Assembly (NCBI GenBank): GCA_041846495.1
Contig: JBGZEX010000034.1
Location: 1-22,192 of the forward strand
From: JBGZEX01 sp041846495
Lineage (GTDB): Bacteria; Bacteroidota; Bacteroidia; Bacteroidales; Marinifilaceae
Direction of reading: 5' to 3'
Length of the DNA stretch: 22,192 nucleotides
Shown here: positions 1-7,793 of the stretch, piece by piece
Layout: each line of letters starts with the position of its first letter
How positions within the stretch are numbered: position 1 is the stretch's first letter
Translations under genes and position numbers: made by a program
Notes under the pieces: model-generated
Database searches by the model: none
Seen by the model: only the letters and a program-made list of their open reading frames with translations
Told to the model about the DNA's origin: nothing

Positions 1-146
1 AGGGAAATATGTTCGAAAGAGACGGGGAAATCGTATGGATGTGCAGGAATTGCGGTTATCTCCACAAAGGCAAGGCCGCACCCAAAATATGTCCGGCCTG
101 CAAACATCCCCAGGCCTATTTTGAGGAAAAACCCGCCAATTACTGA
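1..146 (+). CDS. Rubrerythrin, C-terminal fragment (5' end outside window)
   Basis: This is the last 47 codons of a gene that begins before the window; the readable frame starts at base 3 and stops with TGA at 144-146. The fragment has two cysteine pairs, in WMCRNCGY and ICPACKHP. Together they form the rubredoxin-like iron centre (CxxC...CPxC) at the end of rubrerythrins, and the tail (QAYFEEKPANY) also fits the family. Rubrerythrin is a cytoplasmic di-iron peroxidase that removes hydrogen peroxide in anaerobes; the rubredoxin domain passes electrons to the di-iron site. The di-iron four-helix domain is not visible, so a shorter rubredoxin-domain protein cannot be fully excluded. A terminator-like hairpin follows at 189-219, so the gene probably ends its own transcript. 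Confidence 0.88.
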   Translation, partial: GNMFERDGEIVWMCRNCGYLHKGKAAPKICPACKHPQAYFEEKPANY

Positions 147-188
147 CCTCGTCTACCTTCCGTAGATAAAGGTTATTTTTAATGTTCG

Positions 189-222
189 AACACCGGGAGA
201 ATGAATTTCTCTTGGTGTTTTG
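189..222 (+). terminator. Probable intrinsic terminator of the rubrerythrin gene
   Basis: The arms AACACCGGGAGAA (189-201) and TTCTCTTGGTGTT (207-219) can form a 13-bp stem, including two G-T wobbles, around a 5-base loop. The downstream strand continues into the T-rich stretch TTTTGCTTTATTTATT. This fits a rho-independent terminator. The T tract is interrupted, so termination may be partial. Confidence 0.6.
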
Positions 223-242
223 CTTTATTTATTCTAATTTTG
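211..242 (+). promoter_or_regulatory. Candidate Bacteroidota promoter of the MFS transporter gene
   Basis: TAATTTTG at 235-242 matches the Bacteroidota -7 consensus TAnnTTTG. CTTG at 211-214 matches three of four bases of the -33 TTTG box with a 20-bp spacer. The start codon at 283 lies 40 bases downstream. The -33 box falls within the descending arm of the preceding terminator hairpin. Confidence 0.5.
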
Positions 243-282
243 GCAATTTTACAATCGGAATCAATTTCTTAAAATCATAATT

Positions 283-1938
283 ATGACCGAAAAAATTCAG
301 ACACTCTTGAGAGATAAAGCATGGGCTCGCTGGACGGCCTTGATGCTTTTGGCTTTTGCGATGTTTTGTTCGTACATTTTTATGGACATTTTATCGCCGA
401 TTAAAGACTTATTGGAATCGACCCGGGGTTGGGATTCCGATGCTTTCGGCACCTATGCCGGCTCCGAAACGTTCCTGAACGTATTTATCTTCTTCCTCAT
501 TTTTGCCGGAATCATTCTGGATAAGATGGGCGTTCGTTTCACCGCCATTTTATCCGGCTTGGTGATGCTGGCCGGAGCTGCCATAAACTGGTATGCCGTC
601 ACGGAAGCATTCAAGGGAAGCGGAATAGACCGATGGTTTACGAACAACCTCAACTACATCCCTTTATTCGACGAATTAGGCGTTTCTCCGTTTTACAGGG
701 GTATGCCGTCCTCGGCCAAATTCGCAGCCATCGGTTTTATGATTTTCGGTTGCGGAGTGGAAATGGCCGGTATCACCGTTTCAAGGGGTATCGTAAAATG
801 GTTTAAAGGACGGGAGATGGCTTTGGCCATGGGCTCGGAAATGGCTTTGGCCCGTTTGGGAGTGGCCACCTGTATGATATTCTCGCCCGTATTTGCAAAA
901 ATGCACGGAATTATCGACGTTTCAAGGTCGGTTGCATTCGGAGTCGTCCTGCTTTTAATTGCCCTTTTGATGTTTATCGTCTATTTCTTTATGGATAAGA
1001 AATTGGATGCTCAAAGCGGCGAGGCCGAAGAAAAAGACGACCCTTTCCGGATTCGCGACATCGGCAAGATATTGTCGAGCGGAGTTTTTTGGCTTGTAGC
1101 CCTGCTTTGCGTCCTGTACTACTCGGCCATATTCCCCTTCCAAAAGTATGCCGTAAACATGCTTCAGTGCAATCTTACCTTTATCGAGCTTTCACCCGAT
1201 TCGTTTTGGGCATCCAATACGATTGCCTTCATACAATATGTCGTAATGTTGATTGTGGCTGCCACCGCATTCTTCAGCAATTTCAGAAAAAATGCAATGC
1301 AATGGGTGTTATTGGTGATTTCCATCGTATTCCTTATCGTATTCTGTTATATGGCCTATAAACGGCAGTCCGCAGAATCGATTTTCGCCGTATTCCCCCT
1401 GCTTGCGGTAGGCATTACCCCGATTTTGGGAAAATACGTGGATAATAAAGGTAAAGCCGCCACCATGCTGATGCTCGGTTCCATCCTGCTGATCATATGC
1501 CATTTGACATTCGCATTCGTATTGCCCCTTTTCAAAGAAAACAACGTAGGCGGGGTCGTACTGGCCTTCGTAACCATATTGGTACTCGGTTCTTCATTCT
1601 CCTTGGTGCCCGCCGCCTTATGGCCCAGCGTCCCGAAACTCGTAGACAGCAAGGTGATCGGTTCGGCTTACGCATTGATTTTCTGGATTCAGAATATAGG
1701 GTTATGGCTTTTCCCGCTGCTTATCGGCAAAATCCTGAATGCATCGAATCCCGAAATCGTACGTCAATTGGCCGAAAAAACCATAGACCCGGAGGTTGCT
1801 GCCGTATCCTACAACTATACCAATCCGCTGTTGATGCTGGCCTCTCTCGGCGTTCTGGCCTTAGTCATGGGTTTCTGGCTTAAAATAGAGGACAAACGCA
1901 AAGGCTACGGATTGGAAAAACCCAATATTACCGAATAA
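283..1938 (+). CDS. MFS transporter, 12 predicted membrane helices
   Basis: A 551-residue inner-membrane protein of the major facilitator superfamily. About twelve hydrophobic segments are visible, starting near residues 17-40, 63-80 and 86-106. The first inter-helix loop carries DKMGVR (80-85), a variant of MFS motif A, and the second half has a matching GKYVDNKGKAA loop, as expected from the internal duplication. A polar stretch at about 108-146 sits between helices 3 and 4, and a charged linker (KLDAQSGEAEEKDDP) joins the two halves. The substrate cannot be read from sequence. Some bacterial relatives are labelled nitrate/nitrite or MFSD1-like transporters, but I see nothing that fixes either. 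The ATG at 283 is the first in frame after the candidate promoter. The gene is monocistronic, with its own promoter and a strong terminator at 1948-1980. Confidence 0.88.
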   Translation: MTEKIQTLLRDKAWARWTALMLLAFAMFCSYIFMDILSPIKDLLESTRGWDSDAFGTYAGSETFLNVFIFFLIFAGIILDKMGVRFTAILSGLVMLAGAAINWYAVTEAFKGSGIDRWFTNNLNYIPLFDELGVSPFYRGMPSSAKFAAIGFMIFGCGVEMAGITVSRGIVKWFKGREMALAMGSEMALARLGVATCMIFSPVFAKMHGIIDVSRSVAFGVVLLLIALLMFIVYFFMDKKLDAQSGEAEEKDDPFRIRDIGKILSSGVFWLVALLCVLYYSAIFPFQKYAVNMLQCNLTFIELSPDSFWASNTIAFIQYVVMLIVAATAFFSNFRKNAMQWVLLVISIVFLIVFCYMAYKRQSAESIFAVFPLLAVGITPILGKYVDNKGKAATMLMLGSILLIICHLTFAFVLPLFKENNVGGVVLAFVTILVLGSSFSLVPAALWPSVPKLVDSKVIGSAYALIFWIQNIGLWLFPLLIGKILNASNPEIVRQLAEKTIDPEVAAVSYNYTNPLLMLASLGVLALVMGFWLKIEDKRKGYGLEKPNITE

Positions 1939-1947
1939 TCGTTTAAC

Positions 1948-1980
1948 AAGCGGGAAGGGAAAATCTCTTCCCGCTTTTTT
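1948..1980 (+). terminator. Strong rho-independent terminator after the MFS gene
   Basis: AAGCGGGAAG (1948-1957) pairs perfectly with CTTCCCGCTT (1967-1976) around a 9-base loop, and the stem runs straight into TTTTTT (1975-1980). It begins 9 bases after the MFS stop codon. Confidence 0.92.
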
Positions 1981-2025
1981 CGGGAGTTTTTCCGCACCGC
2001 TATCAAAGGATTCGGAAATATCGGT

Positions 2026-2033
2026 TATATTTG
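2026..2033 (+). promoter_or_regulatory. Candidate -7 box upstream of the flavin oxidoreductase operon
   Basis: TATATTTG matches TAnnTTTG exactly and lies 24 bases before the ATG at 2058. No clear TTTG box was seen about 20 bp upstream. The position also argues against the in-frame TTG at 2031 as a start codon, since that TTG is part of the box. Confidence 0.5.
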
Positions 2034-2057
2034 CAGATACGGATAAAAAAACGACAT

Positions 2058-3005
2058 ATGAACAGAATAACTCGACTTTTCGGTATAAAATACCCCATCA
2101 TCCAGGGCGGCATGGTGTGGTGCAGCGGTTGGCGGTTGGCCTCAGCCGTAAGCAACGGCGGAGGACTCGGACTATTGGGCGCAGGCTCCATGCATCCCGA
2201 TACTCTCGAAGAACATATTCGGAAAATGCAAAAAGCCACGGATAAACCGTGGGGCATAAACGTTCCTCTTCTCTATCCGGAAATGGAACGCATCATCGAA
2301 ATCATCCTGCGCGAAAAGGTGAAAATCGTATTCACCTCGGCCGGAAATCCGAAAAAATGGACTCCTCTGCTGCAGGAAAACGGAATCAAAGTGGTGCATG
2401 TAGTGAGCAGCAGCGCCTTTGCGAAAAAATGCGAAGAAGCCGGATGCGATGCCGTCGTCGCCGAAGGATTCGAAGCGGGAGGACATAACGGGAGGGAGGA
2501 AACCACCACCCTGGCCCTTATCCCCGAAGTGGCCGCCGCCTGCCCCCTGCCGCTGATTGCCGCAGGAGGCATTGCATCCGGGAAAGCCATGATGGCCGTA
2601 ACCGCCCTCGGAGCCGAAGGCGTACAAATAGGCACGCGCTTCGCCGTCTCGGAAGAATCCTCGGCACATCCGGATTTCAAAAGAATGGTACGGGAGAGCA
2701 AAGAAGGAGATACTATGCTGGTACTTAAAAAATTAGCTCCGGCCCGCCTGTTGAAAAACAAATTCTACGAAGACGTCAAAGCGGCCGAAGAAAGAGGGGC
2801 TTCGAAAGAGGAAATCGCCGAACTCCTCGGAAAAGGAAGAGCCAAACGAGGCATATTCGAAGGAGATTTGGAAGAAGGCGAGTTGGAAATCGGACAAATC
2901 GCCTCGGCCGTAAACCGCACGGAAACGGCCGGGGAAATCATAAAAGACATTATACGGGAATACAACGAAATCAAAAACCGGATTTCAAACTCCGCTCTAT
3001 GGTAA
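2058..3005 (+). CDS. FMN-dependent oxidoreductase, FabK / nitronate monooxygenase family
   Basis: A 315-residue TIM-barrel flavoprotein of the family containing enoyl-ACP reductase FabK and nitronate monooxygenase. Visible motifs are QGGM (16-19) near the N-terminus; EAGGHNG (139-145), which holds the family's conserved His143; GGIASG (170-175); and GVQIGTRF (188-195), the usual FMN phosphate-binding region. The last third (SSAHPDFK, GQIASAVNRTETAGEII) closely resembles the layout of streptococcal FabK as I remember it. It could therefore act in fatty-acid elongation (NAD(P)H reduction of enoyl-ACP) or detoxify nitronates; sequence alone does not decide. The ATG at 2058 is chosen because an upstream in-frame TTG (2031) lies inside the -7 box. 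The 3' end overlaps the next gene by 7 bases, so the two are translationally coupled to a protease pair with no obvious functional link. Confidence 0.87.
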   Translation: MNRITRLFGIKYPIIQGGMVWCSGWRLASAVSNGGGLGLLGAGSMHPDTLEEHIRKMQKATDKPWGINVPLLYPEMERIIEIILREKVKIVFTSAGNPKKWTPLLQENGIKVVHVVSSSAFAKKCEEAGCDAVVAEGFEAGGHNGREETTTLALIPEVAAACPLPLIAAGGIASGKAMMAVTALGAEGVQIGTRFAVSEESSAHPDFKRMVRESKEGDTMLVLKKLAPARLLKNKFYEDVKAAEERGASKEEIAELLGKGRAKRGIFEGDLEEGELEIGQIASAVNRTETAGEIIKDIIREYNEIKNRISNSALW

Positions 3006-4237
3006 AATACGAACGCATATGCCTTCCCAACGGACTTGCGTGCATATATAACGAAGATTTCTCCACGCCCTTCGTTGCGGTGAACATTCTCTATAAGGCG
3101 GGTGCCAAAAACGAAACGGAGGGACATACCGGCTTCGCACATCTTTTCGAACACCTGATGTTCGGAGGTTCGGAAAACATTCCCGATTATGATGCCCGGG
3201 TACAGGCGGCAGGAGGGGAAAACAACGCATTCACCACAAACGACTACACGAACTACTATATCATCCTCCCGGCATCCAACCTCGAAACCGCACTATGGCT
3301 GGAATCCGACAGGATGGCGAAATTGGTTTTGTCCGAAAAAGCCCTCCGCATACAGAAAGACGTCGTAGTCGAAGAATTCAAACAACGCTATCTCAACACT
3401 CCCTACGGGGACATATGGCTGAAACTTCGTCCTTTGGCCTATAAGAAACACCCTTATCGCCGGCCCACCATCGGATGCTCCGTAGAAGAAATCCGGAACG
3501 CTTCGCTCTCCGACGTCAAGGAATTCTACAGCCGCTACTATGCCCCCGACAACGCAATCCTCAGCATAAGCGGAAACATAAAAGCCGGAAAAGCCCATCG
3601 ATTGGTGGAAAAATGGTTCGGAGACATCCCGGCTGCCGGATATAAGAAAGAAATATTTCCTGCGGAACCCGAACAGAAAGAAGCGAGACGGCTCCTTACG
3701 CACGGCAAAGACCTCCCCGCCGACGCCATATACAAAGCCTTCCATATGGACAAGCGTATAAGCGACGAATTCTATATATGCGACCTCATTTCCGATCTGC
3801 TTTCGAACGGAAATTCCTCCCGCTTTTACAACCGCCTGATAAAGGGGAAAGCGAGCTTCTCCTCCATAGATGCCTACGTAACGGGAGATACGGATCCCGG
3901 ACTTTTTATCGTAAGCGGGAAAATATCTCCGGGCATATCTCCCGAAGAAGCGGAAAAAGATATGGAAAACGAACTGCATGCTCTCGTTTCCGGCAAGATT
4001 CCCGAAAAGGAAATACGAAAAGTGATCAATAAGACGGAATCCAAAATAGCATGCTCCTCCGTAAGTTACCGGAATAAAGCTTCGGAACTCGCTTTTTTCG
4101 AGATGTTAGGCGATGTCGCCCTTATAAATCGAGAGTACGAAAAATACGAAAACATCTCTTCCGAAGATATCGTACGTACCGGATGCAAATTATTCGAACC
4201 GGAAAATTCATCCACCCTAATCTATTTAAAATCATAA
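2999..4237 (+). CDS. M16 family zinc metallopeptidase, catalytic subunit
   Basis: A 412-residue pitrilysin/insulinase (M16) family peptidase. The inverted zinc motif HxxEH is present as HLFEH (48-52): His48 and His52 bind zinc and Glu51 is the catalytic base. The third ligand is in VVVEEF (Glu125/126), about 75 residues later as the family requires. The C-terminal half has the second M16 fold, but the usual R...Y substrate-positioning pair is degraded here (RLIKGKASFSS, about 279-289, with Phe where Tyr is expected). No signal peptide is visible, so a cytoplasmic location is likely. It starts inside the end of the preceding gene and is followed after one base by a partner subunit that keeps the R...Y pair. 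By analogy with known two-gene M16B proteases, the two probably form an active heterodimer that degrades peptides. Confidence 0.92.
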   Translation: MVKYERICLPNGLACIYNEDFSTPFVAVNILYKAGAKNETEGHTGFAHLFEHLMFGGSENIPDYDARVQAAGGENNAFTTNDYTNYYIILPASNLETALWLESDRMAKLVLSEKALRIQKDVVVEEFKQRYLNTPYGDIWLKLRPLAYKKHPYRRPTIGCSVEEIRNASLSDVKEFYSRYYAPDNAILSISGNIKAGKAHRLVEKWFGDIPAAGYKKEIFPAEPEQKEARRLLTHGKDLPADAIYKAFHMDKRISDEFYICDLISDLLSNGNSSRFYNRLIKGKASFSSIDAYVTGDTDPGLFIVSGKISPGISPEEAEKDMENELHALVSGKIPEKEIRKVINKTESKIACSSVSYRNKASELAFFEMLGDVALINREYEKYENISSEDIVRTGCKLFEPENSSTLIYLKS

Positions 4238-4238
4238 T

Positions 4239-5510
4239 ATGCTCGACCGGAATATACCCCCCGCACTGAATCCCCTGCCGCAAGCCTCCCTCATAGCTCC
4301 CGTCGAACGGAGCCTCGCCAACGGAACCCGTATCTATGTTTTCAAAGACAATCAACAGGAAGTTTTTAAAATGGACATATTGTTCCGGGCAGGCAGAGAA
4401 TACGCCTCCCGCCCCTTCATAGCGGATACGGCTCTCAATATGCTCAACGAAGGGACATTCTCCCGTACGGGCAGGGAAATAGCGGAAATATTCGATTTCC
4501 ACGGAGCTTATATGGGATTGTATACGGGTTTCGTACAATCCTCCCTAAGTGTGGTATCCCTGTACAAACATGCCGGGACAATAGCCGGCCTCATTGCGGA
4601 AATGATTGCGGAGAGCCGCATACCGGAAGAGGAGATGAAGATTTTCCTGAAAAACAGGAAACAGGAACTCCTGCTGAAACTCGAAAAAAACAACTTCATC
4701 GCCCACAGGGAATTCGGGAAAAAATTATACGGCCCTACCCATCCCTACGCCAATAATACGACGCCGGAAGATATCGAGCGGGTAAACGGAAAAGATGTAG
4801 CGGACTTTTATACCTCGCATATCCGCTCCAAAGCTCCTACCCTCCTACTGTCGGGGAGAATCGAGGAAGATTTTCTTCGCCGCATCGAAGAGATATTCGG
4901 TTCTTTTTCCTATTGCGCACCTACCGGCGAACTCCCCGAATTCCCGGAAATTCCTTCGGTTCCCGGAAGATATGCGACGGAAACCAAGAATTCCATGCAA
5001 ACCAGTTTGAGAATAGGGAAAAAAGGCCTCTCCCTCACCCATCCGGACTATCCCGGTTTCATCGTATTGAACACCTTGATAGGAGGATACTTCGGTTCCC
5101 GTCTTATGTCGAACATAAGAGAAGAAAAAGGATATACCTACGGCATCCATTCCGCAAACATCGTCCTTCCCCAATCGGCGTATTGGGTGATTATGAGCGA
5201 TGTAAACAGCGAATACAAAGACAGGGCCGTAGAAGAAGTTCTCAAAGAAATCGACATTCTCCGGAAAGAGCCCGTAGGCGAAAGGGAGTTGGAGATGGTG
5301 AAAACCTATATGCACGGGGAAATATTACGGGAAACGGACGGAATTTTCGCTCAATCCGACACCTTTGCCGAAAAACTTGCTTTCGGTCTCGACAACCGGT
5401 ATTTCGAAGGCATAATCCGGGATATTCATGCTCAAACCCCGGAAATGCTCCTATCCATTGCCCAAAGACATTTAAACCCCGAAGAATTCATCATCATAAC
5501 GGCCGGCTAA
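4239..5510 (+). CDS. M16 family peptidase-like protein, non-catalytic partner subunit
   Basis: A 423-residue M16-fold protein encoded one base after the catalytic subunit. Where the zinc motif should be, it reads TALNMLNEGTF (64-74), with no HxxEH, so it cannot bind catalytic zinc. It does carry SRLMSNIREEKGYTYG (287-302), in which Arg294 and Tyr301 form the R...Y pair that positions substrate in M16 enzymes. This is the mirror image of its neighbour and matches the division of labour known from heterodimeric M16B peptidases. There is no signal peptide or membrane segment, so it is probably cytoplasmic. The operon with the flavoprotein and catalytic subunit ends in the hairpin at 5542-5580. 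It is a normal-length subunit with a degenerate site, not a pseudogene. Confidence 0.9.
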   Translation: MLDRNIPPALNPLPQASLIAPVERSLANGTRIYVFKDNQQEVFKMDILFRAGREYASRPFIADTALNMLNEGTFSRTGREIAEIFDFHGAYMGLYTGFVQSSLSVVSLYKHAGTIAGLIAEMIAESRIPEEEMKIFLKNRKQELLLKLEKNNFIAHREFGKKLYGPTHPYANNTTPEDIERVNGKDVADFYTSHIRSKAPTLLLSGRIEEDFLRRIEEIFGSFSYCAPTGELPEFPEIPSVPGRYATETKNSMQTSLRIGKKGLSLTHPDYPGFIVLNTLIGGYFGSRLMSNIREEKGYTYGIHSANIVLPQSAYWVIMSDVNSEYKDRAVEEVLKEIDILRKEPVGERELEMVKTYMHGEILRETDGIFAQSDTFAEKLAFGLDNRYFEGIIRDIHAQTPEMLLSIAQRHLNPEEFIIITAG

Positions 5511-5541
5511 TCCCGTTTCGCCTCCCCGGAAACCGGAAAAG

Positions 5542-5580
5542 GCAAAATAATGCGGCTCCCGCTCAGGAGCCGTATTTTGC
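5542..5580. terminator. Bidirectional terminator between convergent operons
   Basis: Outer arms GCAAAATA (5542-5549) and TATTTTGC (5573-5580) and inner arms CGGCTCC (5553-5559) and GGAGCCG (5566-5572) form a 15-bp stem with a 3-base bulge and a 6-base loop. The A/T-rich outer arms give a T-containing 3' side on both strands. It serves the M16 operon (plus) and the SusCD locus (minus). The last codons and stop of the minus-strand lipoprotein gene lie within it. Confidence 0.75.
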
Positions 5581-7071
5581 AAAATTATATTCCATATCCG
5601 ATATTTTCCCGAAACCGCCGAACACTTTTTCCGAAGAAATATCGAGCGCTCCGTTGCTTTCATTAAAATAATACATATACACCTTCCCTTCCTTCTTTAT
5701 CTCATCATAGGTAGAAAACACGAGCACCTTATTATCGTAGGGATGACTTTTTATAAAACGGTCCACACAGGGTTTCAATATCTTCATCCCGGTAATCTTC
5801 TCCGATTCAGAGGCCAATGTATAAACTTTCTTTCCCGTATTGGTACCGGCATAATCGTAGAGGTAGATATTCTTTTCCGTAGCATAAAAGAAAACATTTC
5901 CCCGCATGCCGGCGGCATAACACACCGCCTTATCCAATTCCGGACAATTATCCGCCGGATACATGGCCACATCGAAATCCTTCTTTTTATCGAAGTTCAA
6001 TACATACAGCGTTTTCTTACGGGTATTCCAGTCTTCGATCAAAGCATAGTCGTAATTTTTAAAACCGACCTCCATATAAAGGAGACTGCCGTGCATATTA
6101 TTCCAATCGAAGAGGCGGCCGTCGGCTTCGGAAAGTCGGTGTGCCACCATATTCCGGTCGATACCCAGAAAGCGCCCCTTGGCCTCATCGTAAATCATGC
6201 CGGCAAATGTCCATAGCCGGCGGGGACCGTAAGGAGAGGCCTTATAGGTTTCGCCATTCGTTAGAATCGGTTCGGTAAACCCGTCCCCTAAAAGCGCATT
6301 TATATAATAACGTCCGTCGGAAATCAATATTTCATTCCCTCTTCCTAAGCACCAGTAATAATCGAAGAAAAAATAATTTTCGGGCTTCAGCGGTTTCCGG
6401 TCCAGCATCAATGTCGCAATATCGAATGTCTTCTGCATCGTAACGGCGGACAAACGCACGCCTCCCCGATCCGTCAACACGGTAACGTATTGATAACGCC
6501 CCAAAGCGAAGTAATTTTTTATCTTTATCCCTTTCCCCGCCAATTTTTCCCCGTTCACCGATTCGTAAAGGCCGTACAGGATTTTATCTTTTTCCGTGCG
6601 TTGCGAAATAAAAGGAGTCATAATCAAGTCGAAATCCGTTTCTCCGTCTTTTTCCCGGAGTACCAACCAACCTTCGGTAATACTTCCCTGCACGGCAAGA
6701 GTCATATGCTTATACGTATTCACTTCCGTCCTTTTATTGCGGCATGTGAGGACTAAGGAATAAGAACCCGGAATCTCCTTTACCACATAGGTCAAATCTT
6801 TGGTGGAGGCGATATTTTTCCGATGCCGGTTGCCTCCGACTTCATTCGACCAGATCCGCCAATCGAACTCGTATTCGCCCTCGTATGCATTATCCCAATT
6901 TACGGTTACCGGAAGTTTCAACGTATCGAACTGAGTGGCATACACCACATCCTCCGCTTCTATCTTTATGTCCGGAAGATGTATGTAATCGTAATTTCCC
7001 TTATCTCTGTAACAACCGGACAGGGTCAGCAAAAAGCAAACCGCCGACCGGATATTCATATTTTTTATCAT
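5563..7071 (-). CDS. PKD-like family surface lipoprotein of the SusCD locus
   Basis: A lipoprotein of about 502 residues. From the ATG at 7071 the N-terminus is a basic region, a hydrophobic core (SAVCFLLTL) and the lipobox LSGC, followed by YRDKGNYDYI. That start is typical of the PKD-like lipoproteins that sit downstream of SusC/SusD/DUF4843 in some Bacteroidales. Residues of about 20-110 look like an Ig/PKD-type beta domain. The rest is rich in short beta-strand-like stretches (YALIEDWNTRKKTLYVLNF, NIYLYDYAG, KVYMYYF) that could form a propeller; that fold is my inference. Its role is probably ligand capture or accessory binding at the cell surface. An in-frame GTG at 7095 directly abuts the upstream gene's stop, but would give an extra KIIKIYL leader; ATG 7071 or 7059 gives a normal signal peptide. 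It is the last gene of the operon and its stop codon lies in the terminator loop. Confidence 0.82.
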   Translation of the reverse strand: MIKNMNIRSAVCFLLTLSGCYRDKGNYDYIHLPDIKIEAEDVVYATQFDTLKLPVTVNWDNAYEGEYEFDWRIWSNEVGGNRHRKNIASTKDLTYVVKEIPGSYSLVLTCRNKRTEVNTYKHMTLAVQGSITEGWLVLREKDGETDFDLIMTPFISQRTEKDKILYGLYESVNGEKLAGKGIKIKNYFALGRYQYVTVLTDRGGVRLSAVTMQKTFDIATLMLDRKPLKPENYFFFDYYWCLGRGNEILISDGRYYINALLGDGFTEPILTNGETYKASPYGPRRLWTFAGMIYDEAKGRFLGIDRNMVAHRLSEADGRLFDWNNMHGSLLYMEVGFKNYDYALIEDWNTRKKTLYVLNFDKKKDFDVAMYPADNCPELDKAVCYAAGMRGNVFFYATEKNIYLYDYAGTNTGKKVYTLASESEKITGMKILKPCVDRFIKSHPYDNKVLVFSTYDEIKKEGKVYMYYFNESNGALDISSEKVFGGFGKISDMEYNFAKYGS

Positions 7072-7095
7072 AAGATATATTTTAATGATTTTCAC

Positions 7096-7782
7096 TTAAA
7101 ATGTCACTTGAAGTCCGTTTTCGTCCGTAAGCGGAGCTCCCGGATGCTCTTTATTATAGTTATACAAAGCCTTATTCAAAACTCCGGTCCAATAGACTTT
7201 TTCCTGTCCCGACCATTTCTCGTATCCCGTACCGATTCCGGTAACTTTAATCACAAATTCATGTTTTACCCGGCTGTATTCATTGAAAGGCCATCCCGTA
7301 GGTTGAGTCAAACGATTCGTCACAATAATCCGGTATGTCGCCTCATCAAAAGGAGGAGCCGCAAAATATTCATTGGCATCCAGACAGAGGCCTATGACCA
7401 AATCCCCGGTATTCAAAGCCGGCGTCCTCTTAAGCCTCACCCTTAATTTCCCATGAATGGAATCGGCCCGAAGCCGGCCTTCTTCTATCACAAAATCCCG
7501 ATTCTCCTTTGCCGTGGTTTTCTCCCGTATAATTCGGATTCCAATCTTCCGCTCGAGGGGAGTCCGCATCCCGATCAACCTGAAAGGTATTTCCACAACA
7601 TCCTCACTCACACCCGGATGCAACATAAACGAATAAACGAGGCTATCCTTCCCGCGGAAGTCGTAAATAAAACGTAAAGAAGTATAGCCGGGATCGTATT
7701 CCAAATATCTGTCCTGTTTGCAACTTTCGAATATAAGCGGAAACAGCAACAGGATTCCGCATATGCCGTTGAATCGTTTCAT
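7096..7782 (-). CDS. DUF4843 domain lipoprotein of the SusCD locus
   Basis: A 228-residue protein with a lipoprotein signal (KRFNGICGILLLFPLIFESC, Cys21 as lipidation site) followed by KQDRYLEYD, charged residues near the cysteine as seen in surface-exported Bacteroidota lipoproteins. The body resembles DUF4843: an N-terminal beta domain (LRFIYDFRGKDSLVYSF, then VEIPFRLIG), a middle strand set (GDLVIGLCLDANEYF) and a C-terminal segment with GWPFNEYS and a YEKWSG...KVYWTGVL stretch. Its function is unknown. In related loci this family lies just after susD and is thought to be part of the outer-membrane substrate-binding complex. It starts 11 bases after the susD stop and is followed directly by the PKD-like lipoprotein gene, so it is co-transcribed. 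Confidence 0.82.
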   Translation of the reverse strand: MKRFNGICGILLLFPLIFESCKQDRYLEYDPGYTSLRFIYDFRGKDSLVYSFMLHPGVSEDVVEIPFRLIGMRTPLERKIGIRIIREKTTAKENRDFVIEEGRLRADSIHGKLRVRLKRTPALNTGDLVIGLCLDANEYFAAPPFDEATYRIIVTNRLTQPTGWPFNEYSRVKHEFVIKVTGIGTGYEKWSGQEKVYWTGVLNKALYNYNKEHPGAPLTDENGLQVTF

Positions 7783-7793
7783 ATCTTATCTTT

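Noticed and set aside
2031..2057. Upstream TTG start extending the flavin oxidoreductase by nine residues
   Set aside because: The TTG is part of a perfect TATATTTG -7 box, and the extension (MQIRIKKRH) is not part of the family; ATG 2058 gives the normal start.
3293..3979. 228-codon open frame on the minus strand inside the catalytic M16 gene
   Set aside because: It is entirely antisense to a gene with clear active-site motifs. Its aromatic-rich, low-information protein shows no recognisable domain.
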